DNA from: Begonia masoniana
Taxonomy: Eukaryota > Streptophyta > Magnoliopsida > Cucurbitales > Begoniaceae
Assembly (NCBI GenBank): GCA_022432975.1
Contig: CM039502.1
Location: 25,690,383-25,754,382 of the forward strand
Reading direction: 5' to 3'
Length of the DNA: 64,000 nucleotides
Shown here: positions 33,246-44,059 of the stretch, piece after piece
Position numbering within the stretch: position 1 is the first letter of the stretch
Layout of the letters: each line of letters begins with the position of its first letter
Notes under the pieces: generated by a model
Databases searched by the model: none
The model's input: the letters and a program-made list of their open reading frames with translations, nothing else
Told to the model about the DNA's origin: nothing
Position numbers and translations under genes: made by a program

Positions 33246-34815
33246 GAAAATTATGAACAAAGAAGACAACAAGCTGACTGAAATGTTGATCATCTTTTGA
33301 GATGCATGCAAGATCCTCAAGGACAAGGAGCACCACCTCATTAGATGAAACTGATGGTGCCTTAAGTAGCGTGTCAAGTAGGTCAAGCGAAAAAGTCAAG
33401 ACCTCACCGCGATGTCCACTTAATAGTGCCAATATCCATAGCAATGCTTCAATTCTAGTGGCCTCATATTCACTCGATCTTTGCCTCCTTACAATGGAAA
33501 ATATGGCCCCAATGTCAAATCCTTCAGGTGGATTAGCCTTGATATTTCTAAGCTCTTTATTGGTTTCTCCAGCAACCACTCTAATTTTCTCATCTTTATT
33601 AGATATGCCAGGTAAAATTACTCCCAGAAGATCTGCATAATATGGTACTAATTGGTCCCCATCAAGCTTTACAAACTTGTGAATCCAAGTGATAGCCGTC
33701 AAGCGAGTAAACTCATCTGCACAACCAGCCCTCTGTACCAATATTTCAGCCATTCGACCACAATCTACAGATGGGGAGTTTGTTATCTCTTGGAGAAATT
33801 CTGTCAGTGCAAAATCAGCTTGTTGCCATATTTCATGGCTATTATCACTTAGCATATCAAACAAACCATCAAGGAAATAAGGAAGAAAACCCAGCATAAC
33901 AATTTCAGGGACACCATCCAGCACAGTGGTGACGGTAAAAACATCAAGACTCTCTTTCATCTCTTCAAAAATCTGAGCAACTTCCTCGTATAAAGATCCT
34001 CGCCGACAACAACTAATAAGTGTGTTATACGTATACAGATAAGGAGCAATCCATGCAGTCTTCATACCATCGACAAGAACAAGAATCTTATTCCAAGGCA
34101 TACCCATTTTACCATAAACATTCACCATTTTTTCTTTTACTAACTCCGTGGCTGAAAAATCTTTTGTCAACTTGATTTGAGCAGGACGTGCTTCGTAGTT
34201 TTGGTGATTGGTACACAGGCCATTGCCTAGTTCAAGGGGCTGCATTCGATCAGATCCTGAATCGGTATCCTCACCGTTAGTCGATTCGTCATTCTCCAGT
34301 GCAGTCTCCTTTCCGGCGTGGTCATCTTCTGAACTCAGTATATCGTTCTCATCTGCCGGAACAGGATTAATAATATCAACAGCCTTCTTTCCGGAAACAA
34401 TAGCGTCCATCTTCACCTGCAAGTCGATTACCTGCTTGAAAACCAACTTCCAGCAACCACTAACTCTAGAATCTAAACCCTTTAAAGAATCGAAAAACAG
34501 ATTCATCAGCGTCTCTTTCACCTGCAATTTTTCTTTCGGGTTGCTTTGAATCAACTCCACCACCTCTTTTTCTAGAAGCCATTTCTCAATCTCATTAACT
34601 CCTCGCTTCGTCGCCAAGATCTTCTTCATGCTCTTCCTCGCCAAAAATCCGCGCAACACTTTCTGGATTTTCAGCGCCGAATCGGATCTACTCCGCTCTA
34701 ATCTGGTGCTCGCCTGAGACTCAACCATTTTCGTAAGCAGGGACAAAATCGCCTCCGTCTGTGCTTTCGATTCTGCTAACAGTTCTTCAAGTGATTTTGC
34801 TCTCGTTTCAGCCAT
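33235..34815 (-). CDS. Chimeric open frame: leader + BAG + PPR + VAC14 fragments
   Basis: 526 codons from the ATG at 34815 (the frame is open back to 34872 in the LTR, and even reads through the primer site). Residues here count from 34872. 20-60: Lys/Glu-rich leader, possibly element-derived. 64-160: IQ motif ([16 protein letters not shown]) followed by a BAG-domain-like helix region, as in plant BAG chaperone regulators that bind Hsp70. 200-250: acidic linker. 250-307: part of a pentatricopeptide protein ([31 protein letters not shown]). 308-545: HEAT-repeat part of VAC14, the scaffold of the PIKfyve/Fab1 lipid kinase complex ([32 protein letters not shown]). These genes normally contain introns; none is seen, so capture via RNA is likely. 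Whether it is translated is unknown. Confidence 0.75.
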   Translation of the reverse strand: MAETRAKSLEELLAESKAQTEAILSLLTKMVESQASTRLERSRSDSALKIQKVLRGFLARKSMKKILATKRGVNEIEKWLLEKEVVELIQSNPKEKLQVKETLMNLFFDSLKGLDSRVSGCWKLVFKQVIDLQVKMDAIVSGKKAVDIINPVPADENDILSSEDDHAGKETALENDESTNGEDTDSGSDRMQPLELGNGLCTNHQNYEARPAQIKLTKDFSATELVKEKMVNVYGKMGMPWNKILVLVDGMKTAWIAPYLYTYNTLISCCRRGSLYEEVAQIFEEMKESLDVFTVTTVLDGVPEIVMLGFLPYFLDGLFDMLSDNSHEIWQQADFALTEFLQEITNSPSVDCGRMAEILVQRAGCADEFTRLTAITWIHKFVKLDGDQLVPYYADLLGVILPGISNKDEKIRVVAGETNKELRNIKANPPEGFDIGAIFSIVRRQRSSEYEATRIEALLWILALLSGHRGEVLTFSLDLLDTLLKAPSVSSNEVVLLVLEDLACISKDDQHFSQLVVFFVHNFQCG

Positions 34816-34830
34816 TTTCTGATCGTAACT

Positions 34831-34842
34831 GCTCTGATACCA
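34831..34842 (-). other. Primer binding site of the gene-capturing element
   Basis: On the minus strand TGGTATCAGAGC follows the LTR after one base, complementary to the initiator tRNA end. Confidence 0.9.
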
Positions 34843-34843
34843 C

Positions 34844-35133
34844 TGTTGTGGAACCCAGGGTTCCCAACTCATACTCTCACGAAATCGTTCTACAAAGGAA
34901 ATGGAAAACGGAAAAGAAAGAAAAACAGTAAATAAAGAAACAGATTATCATTCATTTCACCTCTTCTCACGCCTCTCTCTGCTGCCTTTATTTGCTTCCT
35001 TCTTCCTCTTCTAACAGATTGGACACGTCAGCTGAGGGTCCATAACTGGGTTGGGCTCGGTTCTCTTGGTTCTGTTGTGTTTCCCCTCAGTGGCCCAACT
35101 GCATAGCCCATCATGGAAGAGGCTTCCATGACA
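34844..35133 (-). repeat. 5' LTR of the gene-capturing element
   Basis: 290 bp, matching 31573-31862 except for three transitions. It is bordered by GATCG at 35134-35138. Confidence 0.95.
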
Positions 35134-35212
35134 GATCGACTCGCCGAACGCCGCCCCGCGTTTCCCCCTCTCCCCTGCCTCCTCTCGGCGTCGGGCCCGA
35201 GCAACAGAATGG

Positions 35213-36738
35213 TGATAAGTGTGTATTTTACACACTTATTTATATCTTTTTACACTTGATTTGATAAGTTTTTCCTTGAGTGTTTGAAGAAATTTGATAA
35301 ATTGTGGGTAAGTGCGCAGATATTAAATATAGAACAGGAGGCTGGAAAAAGGAGGTGAAAAAGAATTAAAATTCAAGTTAAGTGAGAAGCAAGAGCGATC
35401 AATCTCTATACATACAAATTTGAAGGCAGCGATCGATCTCTATGCTATCCAGAGATCGATCACCAAGCATAAGGAGAAGGAAGATCGCTACATTTATTTG
35501 GAAGAAGCCAGCGATTCGTTACATAGAAGAGCAGCGATCGATCTCAATATAAATCCAGTAATCGATCGCCGTACATGGAAGAGAAGGAGAAGCAATTGAC
35601 AAATACATATTCCAGCAATGAAAATAAAGGAAGCAGCGATCGATCTCTATGAAGTCCAGAGATCGATCGCCACACAATTCATATCGCTACACAAGAGATG
35701 CCGCGATCGATCTCTGTAACTTGGCAGAGATCGATCGCTGATCAAAGTTTAATATGGAAAGCTGATGTGTTTTAATCTAAGCCATTCACCTGAAGACAGA
35801 TCTAATCTCAACCGTTGATGGAGTTAAAAGAAACCATTAAAAACCTAAAGCAGACCTAAATTCAGGCATTCAGCAAATCCTGAGGCCGCGACTGAGAGCA
35901 CCACCGAGCGAATTCTTCGACGAGGAGGGGCGATCATTCTTCATAGTTTTCTTTTCCTTTCTTTTTAATTTCACTATTTAATTATGCAACTCTTTATTAT
36001 TACTGTTGTTTATTTTTCTAGTATGAACTAATCTTCCCGTTCTAGGGTTTCGATGTAGCTTTACTATGATTGTTTATTTTTCTTGATTCAAGTATTTAAT
36101 TTTCTGTTTCTGTTCTGTGTTTGAGTAATTTATTCTGAACGTAATGCTTAGGTTTGCTTGATCACCAAAACTAAGAACTTTAGGGTTGATTCGGGATGCG
36201 AGAGCGGAGAATTTAACCGTGCACTGAATAATTTGCCATGAAAAGGATGTTAGACTAGAGATAGCTAATGCGTTCATGTGGTAGTATAATTTCTTGTTCT
36301 TAATGTATTCAATTAATTCTCAGGATTAGAGACCGAGAGGTAATAATTTGTTAATTGAATAAGTTTATCTTTGCTCGAGAGAGATTGATAAATATTTTCG
36401 TGAAATTGCCATCAACACATAGAAATAGGATTTAATTATTTGGATTAGGTTTAATAAATAGGATTAGTTAAGTGAAATCGGAACCCTGGATTTTCTCAAC
36501 ATATAATCTTACTTCTTTATTTTAGAATATTTTATTTAAATTGTTCACTTATTTTATTTGAATTATTTTAGTTTTAAAAATCCAAATCACTAAATTTATT
36601 GTTTCTTTTCAAATTAAACTAGAAATTAGATATTCAACTTTTAACATAATTGTTCCTCGTGGGATCGACACTCGTACTTAATACACACTTTATTACTTTT
36701 GCGACACGTGCACTTGCGTAGTACGATTTTTCGCAACA
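35213..36738 (+). repeat. 5' LTR of the Athila-type element
   Basis: TGATAAGTGTG...TCGCAACA, 1526 bp. It differs from the 3' LTR at two positions seen (near 35344 and 36345). Confidence 0.97.
35431..35738 (+). repeat. Four GATCGATC stem-loops in the Athila LTR
   Basis: Inverted pairs: 35431-35441/35451-35461 (11 bp); a 9-bp GCGATCGAT pair near 35534-35569; 35636-35648/35658-35670 (13 bp, loop of 9); 35703-35716/35725-35738 (14 bp, loop of 8). They are repeated in the 3' LTR at about 42407-42714. Confidence 0.9.
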
Positions 36739-36744
36739 AGTTTT

Positions 36745-36762
36745 TGGCGCCGTTGCCGGGGA
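36745..36762 (+). other. Primer binding site, tRNA-Asp type
   Basis: TGGCGCCGTTGCCGGGGA, the site typical of Athila/Tat elements, six bases after the LTR. Confidence 0.93.
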
Positions 36763-36900
36763 ATAAATTTTGTTATTTTTTTGAATTATTTGATTTTAGT
36801 TTATATTTGAAATTTTAATTTATTTTTTTTTATTATTATTTATTTATTTTATTTTATTTTATTGTAAGCTTAAATTACATTATTTGCACATTGCAGGTGC

Positions 36901-39252
36901 ATGCGAAAATTAGGTACTGCCAACCTAATCCCTATCGACCTTGAAATTGAACGAACCTGTCGCCGAAATCGAAGGGAAACAAAACTAGCAATTATGGCAG
37001 ATGATCAAAACGCAAATCTACAACGGAGGGTTGAAGTGGCAGAGGTCGAACGGCGAACTTTGCTCGATTATGTTATGCCACCCATCTACGGGATTCAATC
37101 AGCAATTCGGAAACCTGCTATCACGTGCAACAATTTTGAAATAAAGCCGGGAACCATACAAATGATCCAGCAGTATCAATTCTGTGGTCTGCCTAACGAG
37201 GATCCAAAAGATCATATTGCAAGCTTCGTTGAGGTCTGTGACACGTTTAAATATCATAATGTTTCTGATGATGCTGTTAGGCTTAGGTTGTTCCCCTTTA
37301 CACTAAGAGATCGCGCTAAAAACTGGTTAAATTCCTTACCCCCGGATTCAATTACAACGTGGAATGAATTAGTTCAAAGATTCCTATCTAAATTCTTTCC
37401 CTTTGAAAAAATGGCAAAACTTCGCAACGAAATTAACAACTTTAATCAATTCGATGGCGAGACGGTCTACGAAGCATGGGGCCGATTCAAGGAACTTTTA
37501 CGAAAATGCCCCCAGCATGGTCTACCACAATGGATGCAAATACAGACATTCTTCATCGGCCTATCAAGTTCTACACGGACGCTTGTCAACTCAGCAGCTG
37601 GTGGATCACTATTATCTAAGACAGAAGTGGAGGCATTTAACCTATTAGAAGAGTTATCCCTCAATAATGATCAGTGCCCAGTTGAACGTCAGATTTTGAG
37701 GAGGCAGTCAAATACACCAGAAATGGAAGCAATAAGAGCATTAACTACACAAGTTGCATCTCTCACTCAGCACATCCAAGGAAATCAAGCTATAGTTAAT
37801 GCAATTCAATCACCGATCATGCAATGTCAATGGTGCCAAGGACCACATGCGAGTGAAAACTGTCAGCAAGGGAACCAAATGGTTAGAAGTTCATCTGAAC
37901 AAGCCCAATATGTGAGAAATTATAATAGACCGACACTTCAAAATTCCGGTAATTACTATAATGGGGGGCGCAACAATCATCTGAACTTCTCTTGGAAGAA
38001 CCCGAACAACGCCATGCAGATGCCACAAGCTAATCAGCCGGGACCTCAGTTTCCTGAAAGACAATCTAATCTGGAGGAATTAATTGCCAAAATGGGAGAA
38101 CGCACCAATAATATGATTGCTGAAATGGGGGAACACACAAACAAATTTATGGCTGAAACACGAATAACCCTGCAGAACCAGTCGGCTCAAATTCGAAGCT
38201 TAGAGACACAAATGGGCCAGATCGCAGCTGCACTAAATGGACGCCCACAAGGTACATTGCCCAGTTCTACTGAAATCAACCCCAGAGAACAATGCAATGC
38301 CATTACACTTAGGAGTGGAAAAGTGATTGAAAATTGTACTAAGGAAAATAAGAAAGTGGTCGCACATGACGGAGTGCATTCGTCATCATCCGAGTCCACA
38401 CCAGAGGATCAAAGGCTACAGGAAACTCCACCTCAGATTCCAAAGGAGATCATCCCCAAAATTCCTTTTCCTCAACGACTGAAAAATGTGAAGCTTGATA
38501 ATCAGTTTTCTAAGTTTCTTGATATCTTCAAAAAGCTCCACATCAATATTCCATTCGCAGAGGCACTCGAGCAAATGCCTAAATATGCAAAGTTTCTGAA
38601 AGACATCTTGTCTCAAAAACGGAAAATTGACAAATATGGCACGATCGCTTTAACTGAGGAATGTAGTGCCATTGTTCAACGGAAGCTTCCACAAAAATTG
38701 AAAGATCCGGGAAGTTTCACCATACCATGTGCAATTGGGGAGTCCATTTTTGAGCGGGCATTATGTGATTTGGGTGCTAGTATAAATTTGATGCCGCTAT
38801 CTATATTTCGTAAGCTGGGTATTGGTGAAGCAAAGCCCACCAGGGTAATCCTACAGATGGCCGATCGCTCTATAAAACATCCGTATGGGGTGATTGAAGA
38901 TGTCCTTGTCAAAGTCGACAAGTTTATTTTTCCCGCTGATTTCTTGATTCTCGATATGGACGAAGACCGAGGCATCCCGATAATATTAGGTCGACCATTT
39001 TTAGCAACAGGGGGAGCTGTTATTGATCTAAGAAAAGGAGAGCTCAAATTGCAAGTATATGATGACGAGGTGACATTCAAAGTATATAAATCTATAAATT
39101 ACCCAACAGCTAGCAATGAGCCAATTGCCGATAATGTGCCAGACAAAGAGCTTCCTGAAATTGATAAATTAGTAAACGGACAAAAAGCGAAGCCATATCT
39201 TAACGGAGTTTTGCAGAATGATACAACTATTACTCTCCGTGCACCAGATTAG
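36901..39252 (+). CDS. Athila-type Gag-protease, open
   Basis: 783 codons without interruption; ATG at 36901 about 160 nt after the LTR. Residues ~95-260 form the retrotransposon Gag domain (LFPFTLRDRAKNWLNSLP, FLSKFFPFEK, YEAWGRFKELLRKCP). Near residue 302 is a zinc knuckle CX2CX3HX4C (CQWCQGPHASENC). 380-450 has a coiled-coil-like run with ALNGRPQGTLPS. About 620-740 is an aspartic protease with DLGASINLMP (DLGA in place of DSGA, usual in this clade) and ILGRPFL. The frame stops at 39252, followed by the AAGCGCTTGGTGGGAGGCAACCCA region usual downstream of Athila pol, so the polymerase has been deleted. The product could form particles and process Gag. The open frame in a young copy suggests recent expression or a recent source. 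Confidence 0.92.
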   Translation: MRKLGTANLIPIDLEIERTCRRNRRETKLAIMADDQNANLQRRVEVAEVERRTLLDYVMPPIYGIQSAIRKPAITCNNFEIKPGTIQMIQQYQFCGLPNEDPKDHIASFVEVCDTFKYHNVSDDAVRLRLFPFTLRDRAKNWLNSLPPDSITTWNELVQRFLSKFFPFEKMAKLRNEINNFNQFDGETVYEAWGRFKELLRKCPQHGLPQWMQIQTFFIGLSSSTRTLVNSAAGGSLLSKTEVEAFNLLEELSLNNDQCPVERQILRRQSNTPEMEAIRALTTQVASLTQHIQGNQAIVNAIQSPIMQCQWCQGPHASENCQQGNQMVRSSSEQAQYVRNYNRPTLQNSGNYYNGGRNNHLNFSWKNPNNAMQMPQANQPGPQFPERQSNLEELIAKMGERTNNMIAEMGEHTNKFMAETRITLQNQSAQIRSLETQMGQIAAALNGRPQGTLPSSTEINPREQCNAITLRSGKVIENCTKENKKVVAHDGVHSSSSESTPEDQRLQETPPQIPKEIIPKIPFPQRLKNVKLDNQFSKFLDIFKKLHINIPFAEALEQMPKYAKFLKDILSQKRKIDKYGTIALTEECSAIVQRKLPQKLKDPGSFTIPCAIGESIFERALCDLGASINLMPLSIFRKLGIGEAKPTRVILQMADRSIKHPYGVIEDVLVKVDKFIFPADFLILDMDEDRGIPIILGRPFLATGGAVIDLRKGELKLQVYDDEVTFKVYKSINYPTASNEPIADNVPDKELPEIDKLVNGQKAKPYLNGVLQNDTTITLRAPD

Positions 39253-39392
39253 CAAGCGGCTTACAACGTCAAGCTAATGACGCTAAAACAAGCGCTTGGT
39301 GGGAGGCAACCCACCCAAGTATCCTTTTTATTTTTTATTTTTATTTTTATTTCATTTTATTAGTATTAAATTAAAAAAAAACAAAACAAAAT

Positions 39393-39715
39393 ACATCTTG
39401 TCTCATAAACGGAAAATTGACAAATATGGCACGATCGCTTTAACTGAGGAATGTAGTGCCATTGTTCAACGGAAGCTTCCACAAAAATTGAAAGATCCGG
39501 GAAGTTTCACCATACCATGTGCAATTGGGGAGTCCATTTTTGAGCGGGCATTATGTGATTTGGGTGCTAGTATAAATTTGATGCCGCTATCTATATTTCG
39601 TAAGCTGGGTATTGGTGAAGCAAAGCCCACCAGGGTAATCCTACAGATGGCCGATCGCTCTATAAAACATCCGTATGGGGTGATTGAAGATGTCCTTGTC
39701 AAAGTCGACAAGTTT
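39393..39715 (+). repeat. 323-bp duplication of part of gag-protease
   Basis: It copies 38603-38925 with one difference (39406). It starts after an A-rich stretch and ends where AAGTTTATTTTT of the protease gene meets a TATTTT microsatellite, suggesting a template switch at matching bases. Confidence 0.95.
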
Positions 39716-40300
39716 TATTTTTATTTTTATTTTTATTTTTATTTTTATTTTTATTTTTATTTTTATTTTTATTTTTATTTTTATTTTTATTTTTATTTTT
39801 ATTTTTATTTTTATTTTTATTTTTATTTTTATTTTTATTTTTATTTTTATTTTTATTTTTATTTTTATTTTTATTTTTATTTTTATTTTTATTTTTATTT
39901 TTATTTTTATTTTTATTTTTATTTTTATTTTTATTTCAAGAAATTATTATTTTTTTTTTTTTTTTTTTTTTGTTTTTATTTTTATTTTTATTTTTATTTT
40001 TATTTTTATTTTTATTTTTATTTTTATTTTTATTTTTATTTTTATTTTTATTTTTATTTTTATTTTTATTTTTATTTTTATTTTTATTTTTATTTTTATT
40101 TTTATTTTTATTTTTATTTTTATTTTTATTTTTATTTTTATTTTTATTTTTATTTTTATTTTTATTTTTATTTTTATTTTTATTTTTATTTTTATTTTTA
40201 TTTTTATTTTTATTTTCATATTTATTTTTATTTTTATTTTTATTTTTATTTTTATTTTTATTTTTATTTTTATTTTTATTTTTATTTTTCTTTTTATCTT
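39716..40300 (+). repeat. TATTTT hexanucleotide microsatellite
   Basis: Two long runs of (TATTTT)n, about 39716-39936 and 39975-40289, are separated by CAAGAAATTATTA and a poly-T run. Reading it gives Tyr-Phe or Ile-Phe repeats (and Leu-Phe in another frame) that are not genes. Confidence 0.97.
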
Positions 40301-40561
40301 TCTTTTTCTTGTTCTAAGTAGTTTTATTTTAGATTAATTAGCCATTTATTTTTCCTTTATTTTTATTTTTATTTTTATTTTTATTTTTATTTTTTCCTTA
40401 TTTTATTTATTGTATTCTGTTTCTATTTCTATTTGTTTTTTTTGTAATTCGTTCTTTTTATCTTTCTTTCTTTTTATTTTCTTCTTACTTCATTTTTTTT
40501 CTCTCGTATTTTCATTTCCCGTTTCAAGCATTTTCATTTTCGGTTAGTATTTCTCTATTTA

Positions 40562-40593
<32 letters not shown>

Positions 40594-42153
40594 GTTCTTG
40601 ATAGATTGCTCTCTTCGACTGAAGCTCCACCACACTACTGTCGGGCCCCACATGAGGTACACTATCCCCTTTCCTATTTTTCGTGTATGCTTTATTTACA
40701 TTGAGGACAATGTCTATATTAAGTTTGGGGGGGTTTTTATTTAGATATTATTTAGTAAGTCTGCTTAATATTTTGAATTTTATGGTATGATTATTTATTT
40801 CATTTGTTTAAAGTGTCGATGACTGCACCTTTGATCAATGCATGTTTCAACTTCTGAATAGATTCTGAGATAGTACGATTTGTGGTAGTAGCATTGATTG
40901 GAGCTTAGGAAGTTAGACTTGTTTGTGTGGAAATGTTCATTCTTATTTAAATTTAGCTGATAATGATATAAATTGTTGTCTTGAGATCGAGAGCCTAAAC
41001 ACAGTAAGGGAGTGCTTGAGTGTAAACACTGAAAGGGAGTGAGCTCCATTTAAATTTAGTGAGTGATTAGTGAGTATTAAATTGTTCCTGGTTTTGCCTT
41101 GCATTCATGAATACAAATTATGATTTTTACAGAAATAAGAGAATGACTTAGGCCATTTTTGATTCGTTTGAGCCTTTATTGACATACCTCATTTGTGTCA
41201 TTTAAATGGCACCCTTAGTCTCCTATTTGAACCTTTATTTATCACTGTTTTGTCAACCCTAATTTAGCCTACCCTGAAATTATTTTGACTATCCTGTTTA
41301 TTGAGCACAGGGTTGTGGGTACATTTTATGGGGAGAGTTGGAGAAAGTAGTGGTGAGAATCAGAGTTAACTCTTTTGTCAATTGTCTAAGTTGTCAGTAT
41401 TTTGGGATTTTATTTATTCTTCTTTTATATTTTTCAGTGATTAAAGTTGTGAAAAAAAAAAAAAAAAAAAAAAAAAGTTGAATTGTTCAGTAGTAGAACA
41501 ATTTCTTATATGCTATTTAATTTGTTATTATTGTTATTATTTGTATCTTATGTTTGTTAGTAAAGACATTGACAAAGGAGTTGGTTTTGAGAAATAGAGA
41601 GTGAGACAAGTTTGGGGGGATTATTGAGTTAACTGATTGGAAAAGAGTTCAACTGAGTGTAAGGAGTGAGGGTGACATAAGGATGGATTGTGCTCTAGAG
41701 TTTCGTTTGAATCCAAAAATTTCCTACCTTATAACCTGGCCTTACATTACAAGCTTAATTAAAGACCTATCGACTTTTATTCTGTTTACTCATATTTGTT
41801 ATTAGTGAATAATGGGCAAGACTGATGAACAATAAGAGTGGAGTGAGTGATCCTGAGAGGTATTTTTGATTTCCCTTCTCATAAGACACAATTATAGATC
41901 TATCAGTTAAACGAGAATGAGTCTGAGCATGTACACACACAAGTATTTCTGATTAAATTTCTCTCAATGCGATATCATGAGTTGTATTATTGAAAGTATT
42001 TATTTAGATAGTTTATTTGCATGCAAATATCAAGCTGAGACAAAATACTGCGAATTGTGATTTAGATTATTTTACCATGGAAATTTGAAACATTTTGCAG
42101 ACTTTAAAAATTCCTGAATAGACTTGGCTAAATTTCTACGCTTATTTTTGTTC
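40301..42153 (+). other. Non-coding 3' region of the Athila-type element
   Basis: No gene. It holds poly-A runs near 40568-40593 and 41453-41476. Two AAGTTTGGGGGG tract-like copies lie at 40721-40734 and 41608-41620. No env-like ORF is present. Confidence 0.8.
40698..40734 (+). other. Internal AGGA-loop hairpin and tract-like sequence
   Basis: ACATTG-AGGA-CAATGT (40698-40713) followed by AAGTTTGGGGGGGT. It mirrors the true 3' end 1.45 kb downstream. Confidence 0.75.
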
Positions 42154-42188
42154 GCTTGAGGACAAGCTTTCATTCAAGTTTGGGGGTG
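42154..42188 (+). other. AGGA-loop hairpin and polypurine tract of the Athila-type element
   Basis: GCTTG-AGGA-CAAGC (42154-42167), then AAGTTTGGGGGTG (42176-42188) directly before the 3' LTR. Confidence 0.85.
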
Positions 42189-43714
42189 TGATAAGTGTGT
42201 ATTTTACACACTTATTTATATCTTTTTACACTTGATTTGATAAGTTTTTCCTTGAGTGTTTGAAGAAATTTGATAAATTGTGGGTAAGTGCGCAGATATT
42301 AAATATAGAACAGGAGGCTAGAAAAAGGAGGTGAAAAAGAATTAAAATTCAAGTTAAGTGAGAAGCAAGAGCGATCAATCTCTATACATACAAATTTGAA
42401 GGCAGCGATCGATCTCTATGCTATCCAGAGATCGATCACCAAGCATAAGGAGAAGGAAGATCGCTACATTTATTTGGAAGAAGCCAGCGATTCGTTACAT
42501 AGAAGAGCAGCGATCGATCTCAATATAAATCCAGTAATCGATCGCCGTACATGGAAGAGAAGGAGAAGCAATTGACAAATACATATTCCAGCAATGAAAA
42601 TAAAGGAAGCAGCGATCGATCTCTATGAAGTCCAGAGATCGATCGCCACACAATTCATATCGCTACACAAGAGATGCCGCGATCGATCTCTGTAACTTGG
42701 CAGAGATCGATCGCTGATCAAAGTTTAATATGGAAAGCTGATGTGTTTTAATCTAAGCCATTCACCTGAAGACAGATCTAATCTCAACCGTTGATGGAGT
42801 TAAAAGAAACCATTAAAAACCTAAAGCAGACCTAAATTCAGGCATTCAGCAAATCCTGAGGCCGCGACTGAGAGCACCACCGAGCGAATTCTTCGACGAG
42901 GAGGGGCGATCATTCTTCATAGTTTTCTTTTCCTTTCTTTTTAATTTCACTATTTAATTATGCAACTCTTTATTATTACTGTTGTTTATTTTTCTAGTAT
43001 GAACTAATCTTCCCGTTCTAGGGTTTCGATGTAGCTTTACTATGATTGTTTATTTTTCTTGATTCAAGTATTTAATTTTCTGTTTCTGTTCTGTGTTTGA
43101 GTAATTTATTCTGAACGTAATGCTTAGGTTTGCTTGATCACCAAAACTAAGAACTTTAGGGTTGATTCGGGATGCGAGAGCGGAGAATTTAACCGTGCAC
43201 TGAATAATTTGCCATGAAAAGGATGTTAGACTAGAGATAGCTAATGCGTTCATGTGGTAGTATAATTTCTTGTTCTTAATGTATTCAATTAATTCTCAGG
43301 ATTAGAGACCGAGAGGTAATAATTCGTTAATTGAATAAGTTTATCTTTGCTCGAGAGAGATTGATAAATATTTTCGTGAAATTGCCATCAACACATAGAA
43401 ATAGGATTTAATTATTTGGATTAGGTTTAATAAATAGGATTAGTTAAGTGAAATCGGAACCCTGGATTTTCTCAACATATAATCTTACTTCTTTATTTTA
43501 GAATATTTTATTTAAATTGTTCACTTATTTTATTTGAATTATTTTAGTTTTAAAAATCCAAATCACTAAATTTATTGTTTCTTTTCAAATTAAACTAGAA
43601 ATTAGATATTCAACTTTTAACATAATTGTTCCTCGTGGGATCGACACTCGTACTTAATACACACTTTATTACTTTTGCGACACGTGCACTTGCGTAGTAC
43701 GATTTTTCGCAACA
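42189..43714 (+). repeat. 3' LTR of the Athila-type element
   Basis: 1526 bp, nearly identical to the 5' LTR, followed by the AATGG duplication. Confidence 0.97.
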
Positions 43715-43748
43715 AATGGCGAATGCCATTCTGTTGTTTTTATTTTAT

Positions 43749-43789
<41 letters not shown>

Positions 43790-44059
43790 TAAATAATAAC
43801 TATTTCATTAATTTAAACTAGCTAATTACCGTTTTGCCCTCCCGAAAATTCTGCTAAATCCTGTCATTAAATTATAAATTTCCGTAAATTGACCCTCACC
43901 CCGTTCCCAGCTTAAGTTCTCCATTTAGAATATCCGAACACCAATTAATTAATCAATTAGTTTAACCGAATTTATTCATTTTTCTTTAAATTAATTAAAA
44001 CAACTATTTATTAAACAATTACCTAATCATTTTATTTTCTCGATTTCCCGGGTGTTACA

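Larger units (their letters stand above)
31573..35133 (-). mobile_element. Gene-capturing short-LTR retrotransposon
   Basis: Complete element of 3561 bp: two 290-bp LTRs differing at three positions, GATCG duplicated at 31568-31572 and 35134-35138, iMet primer site, AGGA-loop hairpin and purine tract. Instead of gag-pol, the interior holds fragments of at least five unrelated host genes, all in the element's sense direction and without visible introns. LTR G (around 49035) preserves the empty site. It must borrow proteins from an autonomous element; the primer and tract style suggests a Ty3/gypsy helper. Confidence 0.93.
35213..43714 (+). mobile_element. Athila-type element with gag-protease only (TR-GAG-like)
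   Basis: 8502 bp with AATGG duplicated at 35208-35212 and 43715-43719. LTRs are 1526 bp each and I count two differences between them, so it is very recent. It has a tRNA-Asp primer site, an open gag-protease frame, no RT, RNase H or integrase, a long simple-repeat region, and a typical AAGTTTGGGGGTG tract. It inserted inside a perfect hairpin in LTR F. Movement would need polymerase from a related element. Confidence 0.95.
29150..44059 (-). repeat. 3' LTR (F) of element F-G, interrupted twice
   Basis: It aligns with LTR G except for the insertions at 31573-35138 and 35213-43719. A 32-bp segment present in G between two CGCCGG repeats is also missing just before 31568, and about 17 bp near 30770 are extra. 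Confidence 0.93.

Noticed and set aside
34831..34842. tRNA gene
   Set aside because: TGGTATCAGAG-type strings are primer sites complementary to a tRNA 3' end, not tRNA genes; no cloverleaf is present.
32643..34872. An ordinary host gene on the minus strand
   Set aside because: The flanking 290-bp direct repeats, primer site, purine tract and GATCG duplication, plus the mixture of unrelated protein families, show a retrotransposon with captured fragments.
39296..40337. Long Tyr-Phe, Ile-Phe and Leu-Phe repeat ORFs
   Set aside because: These are translations of the TATTTT microsatellite joined to the duplicated protease fragment.
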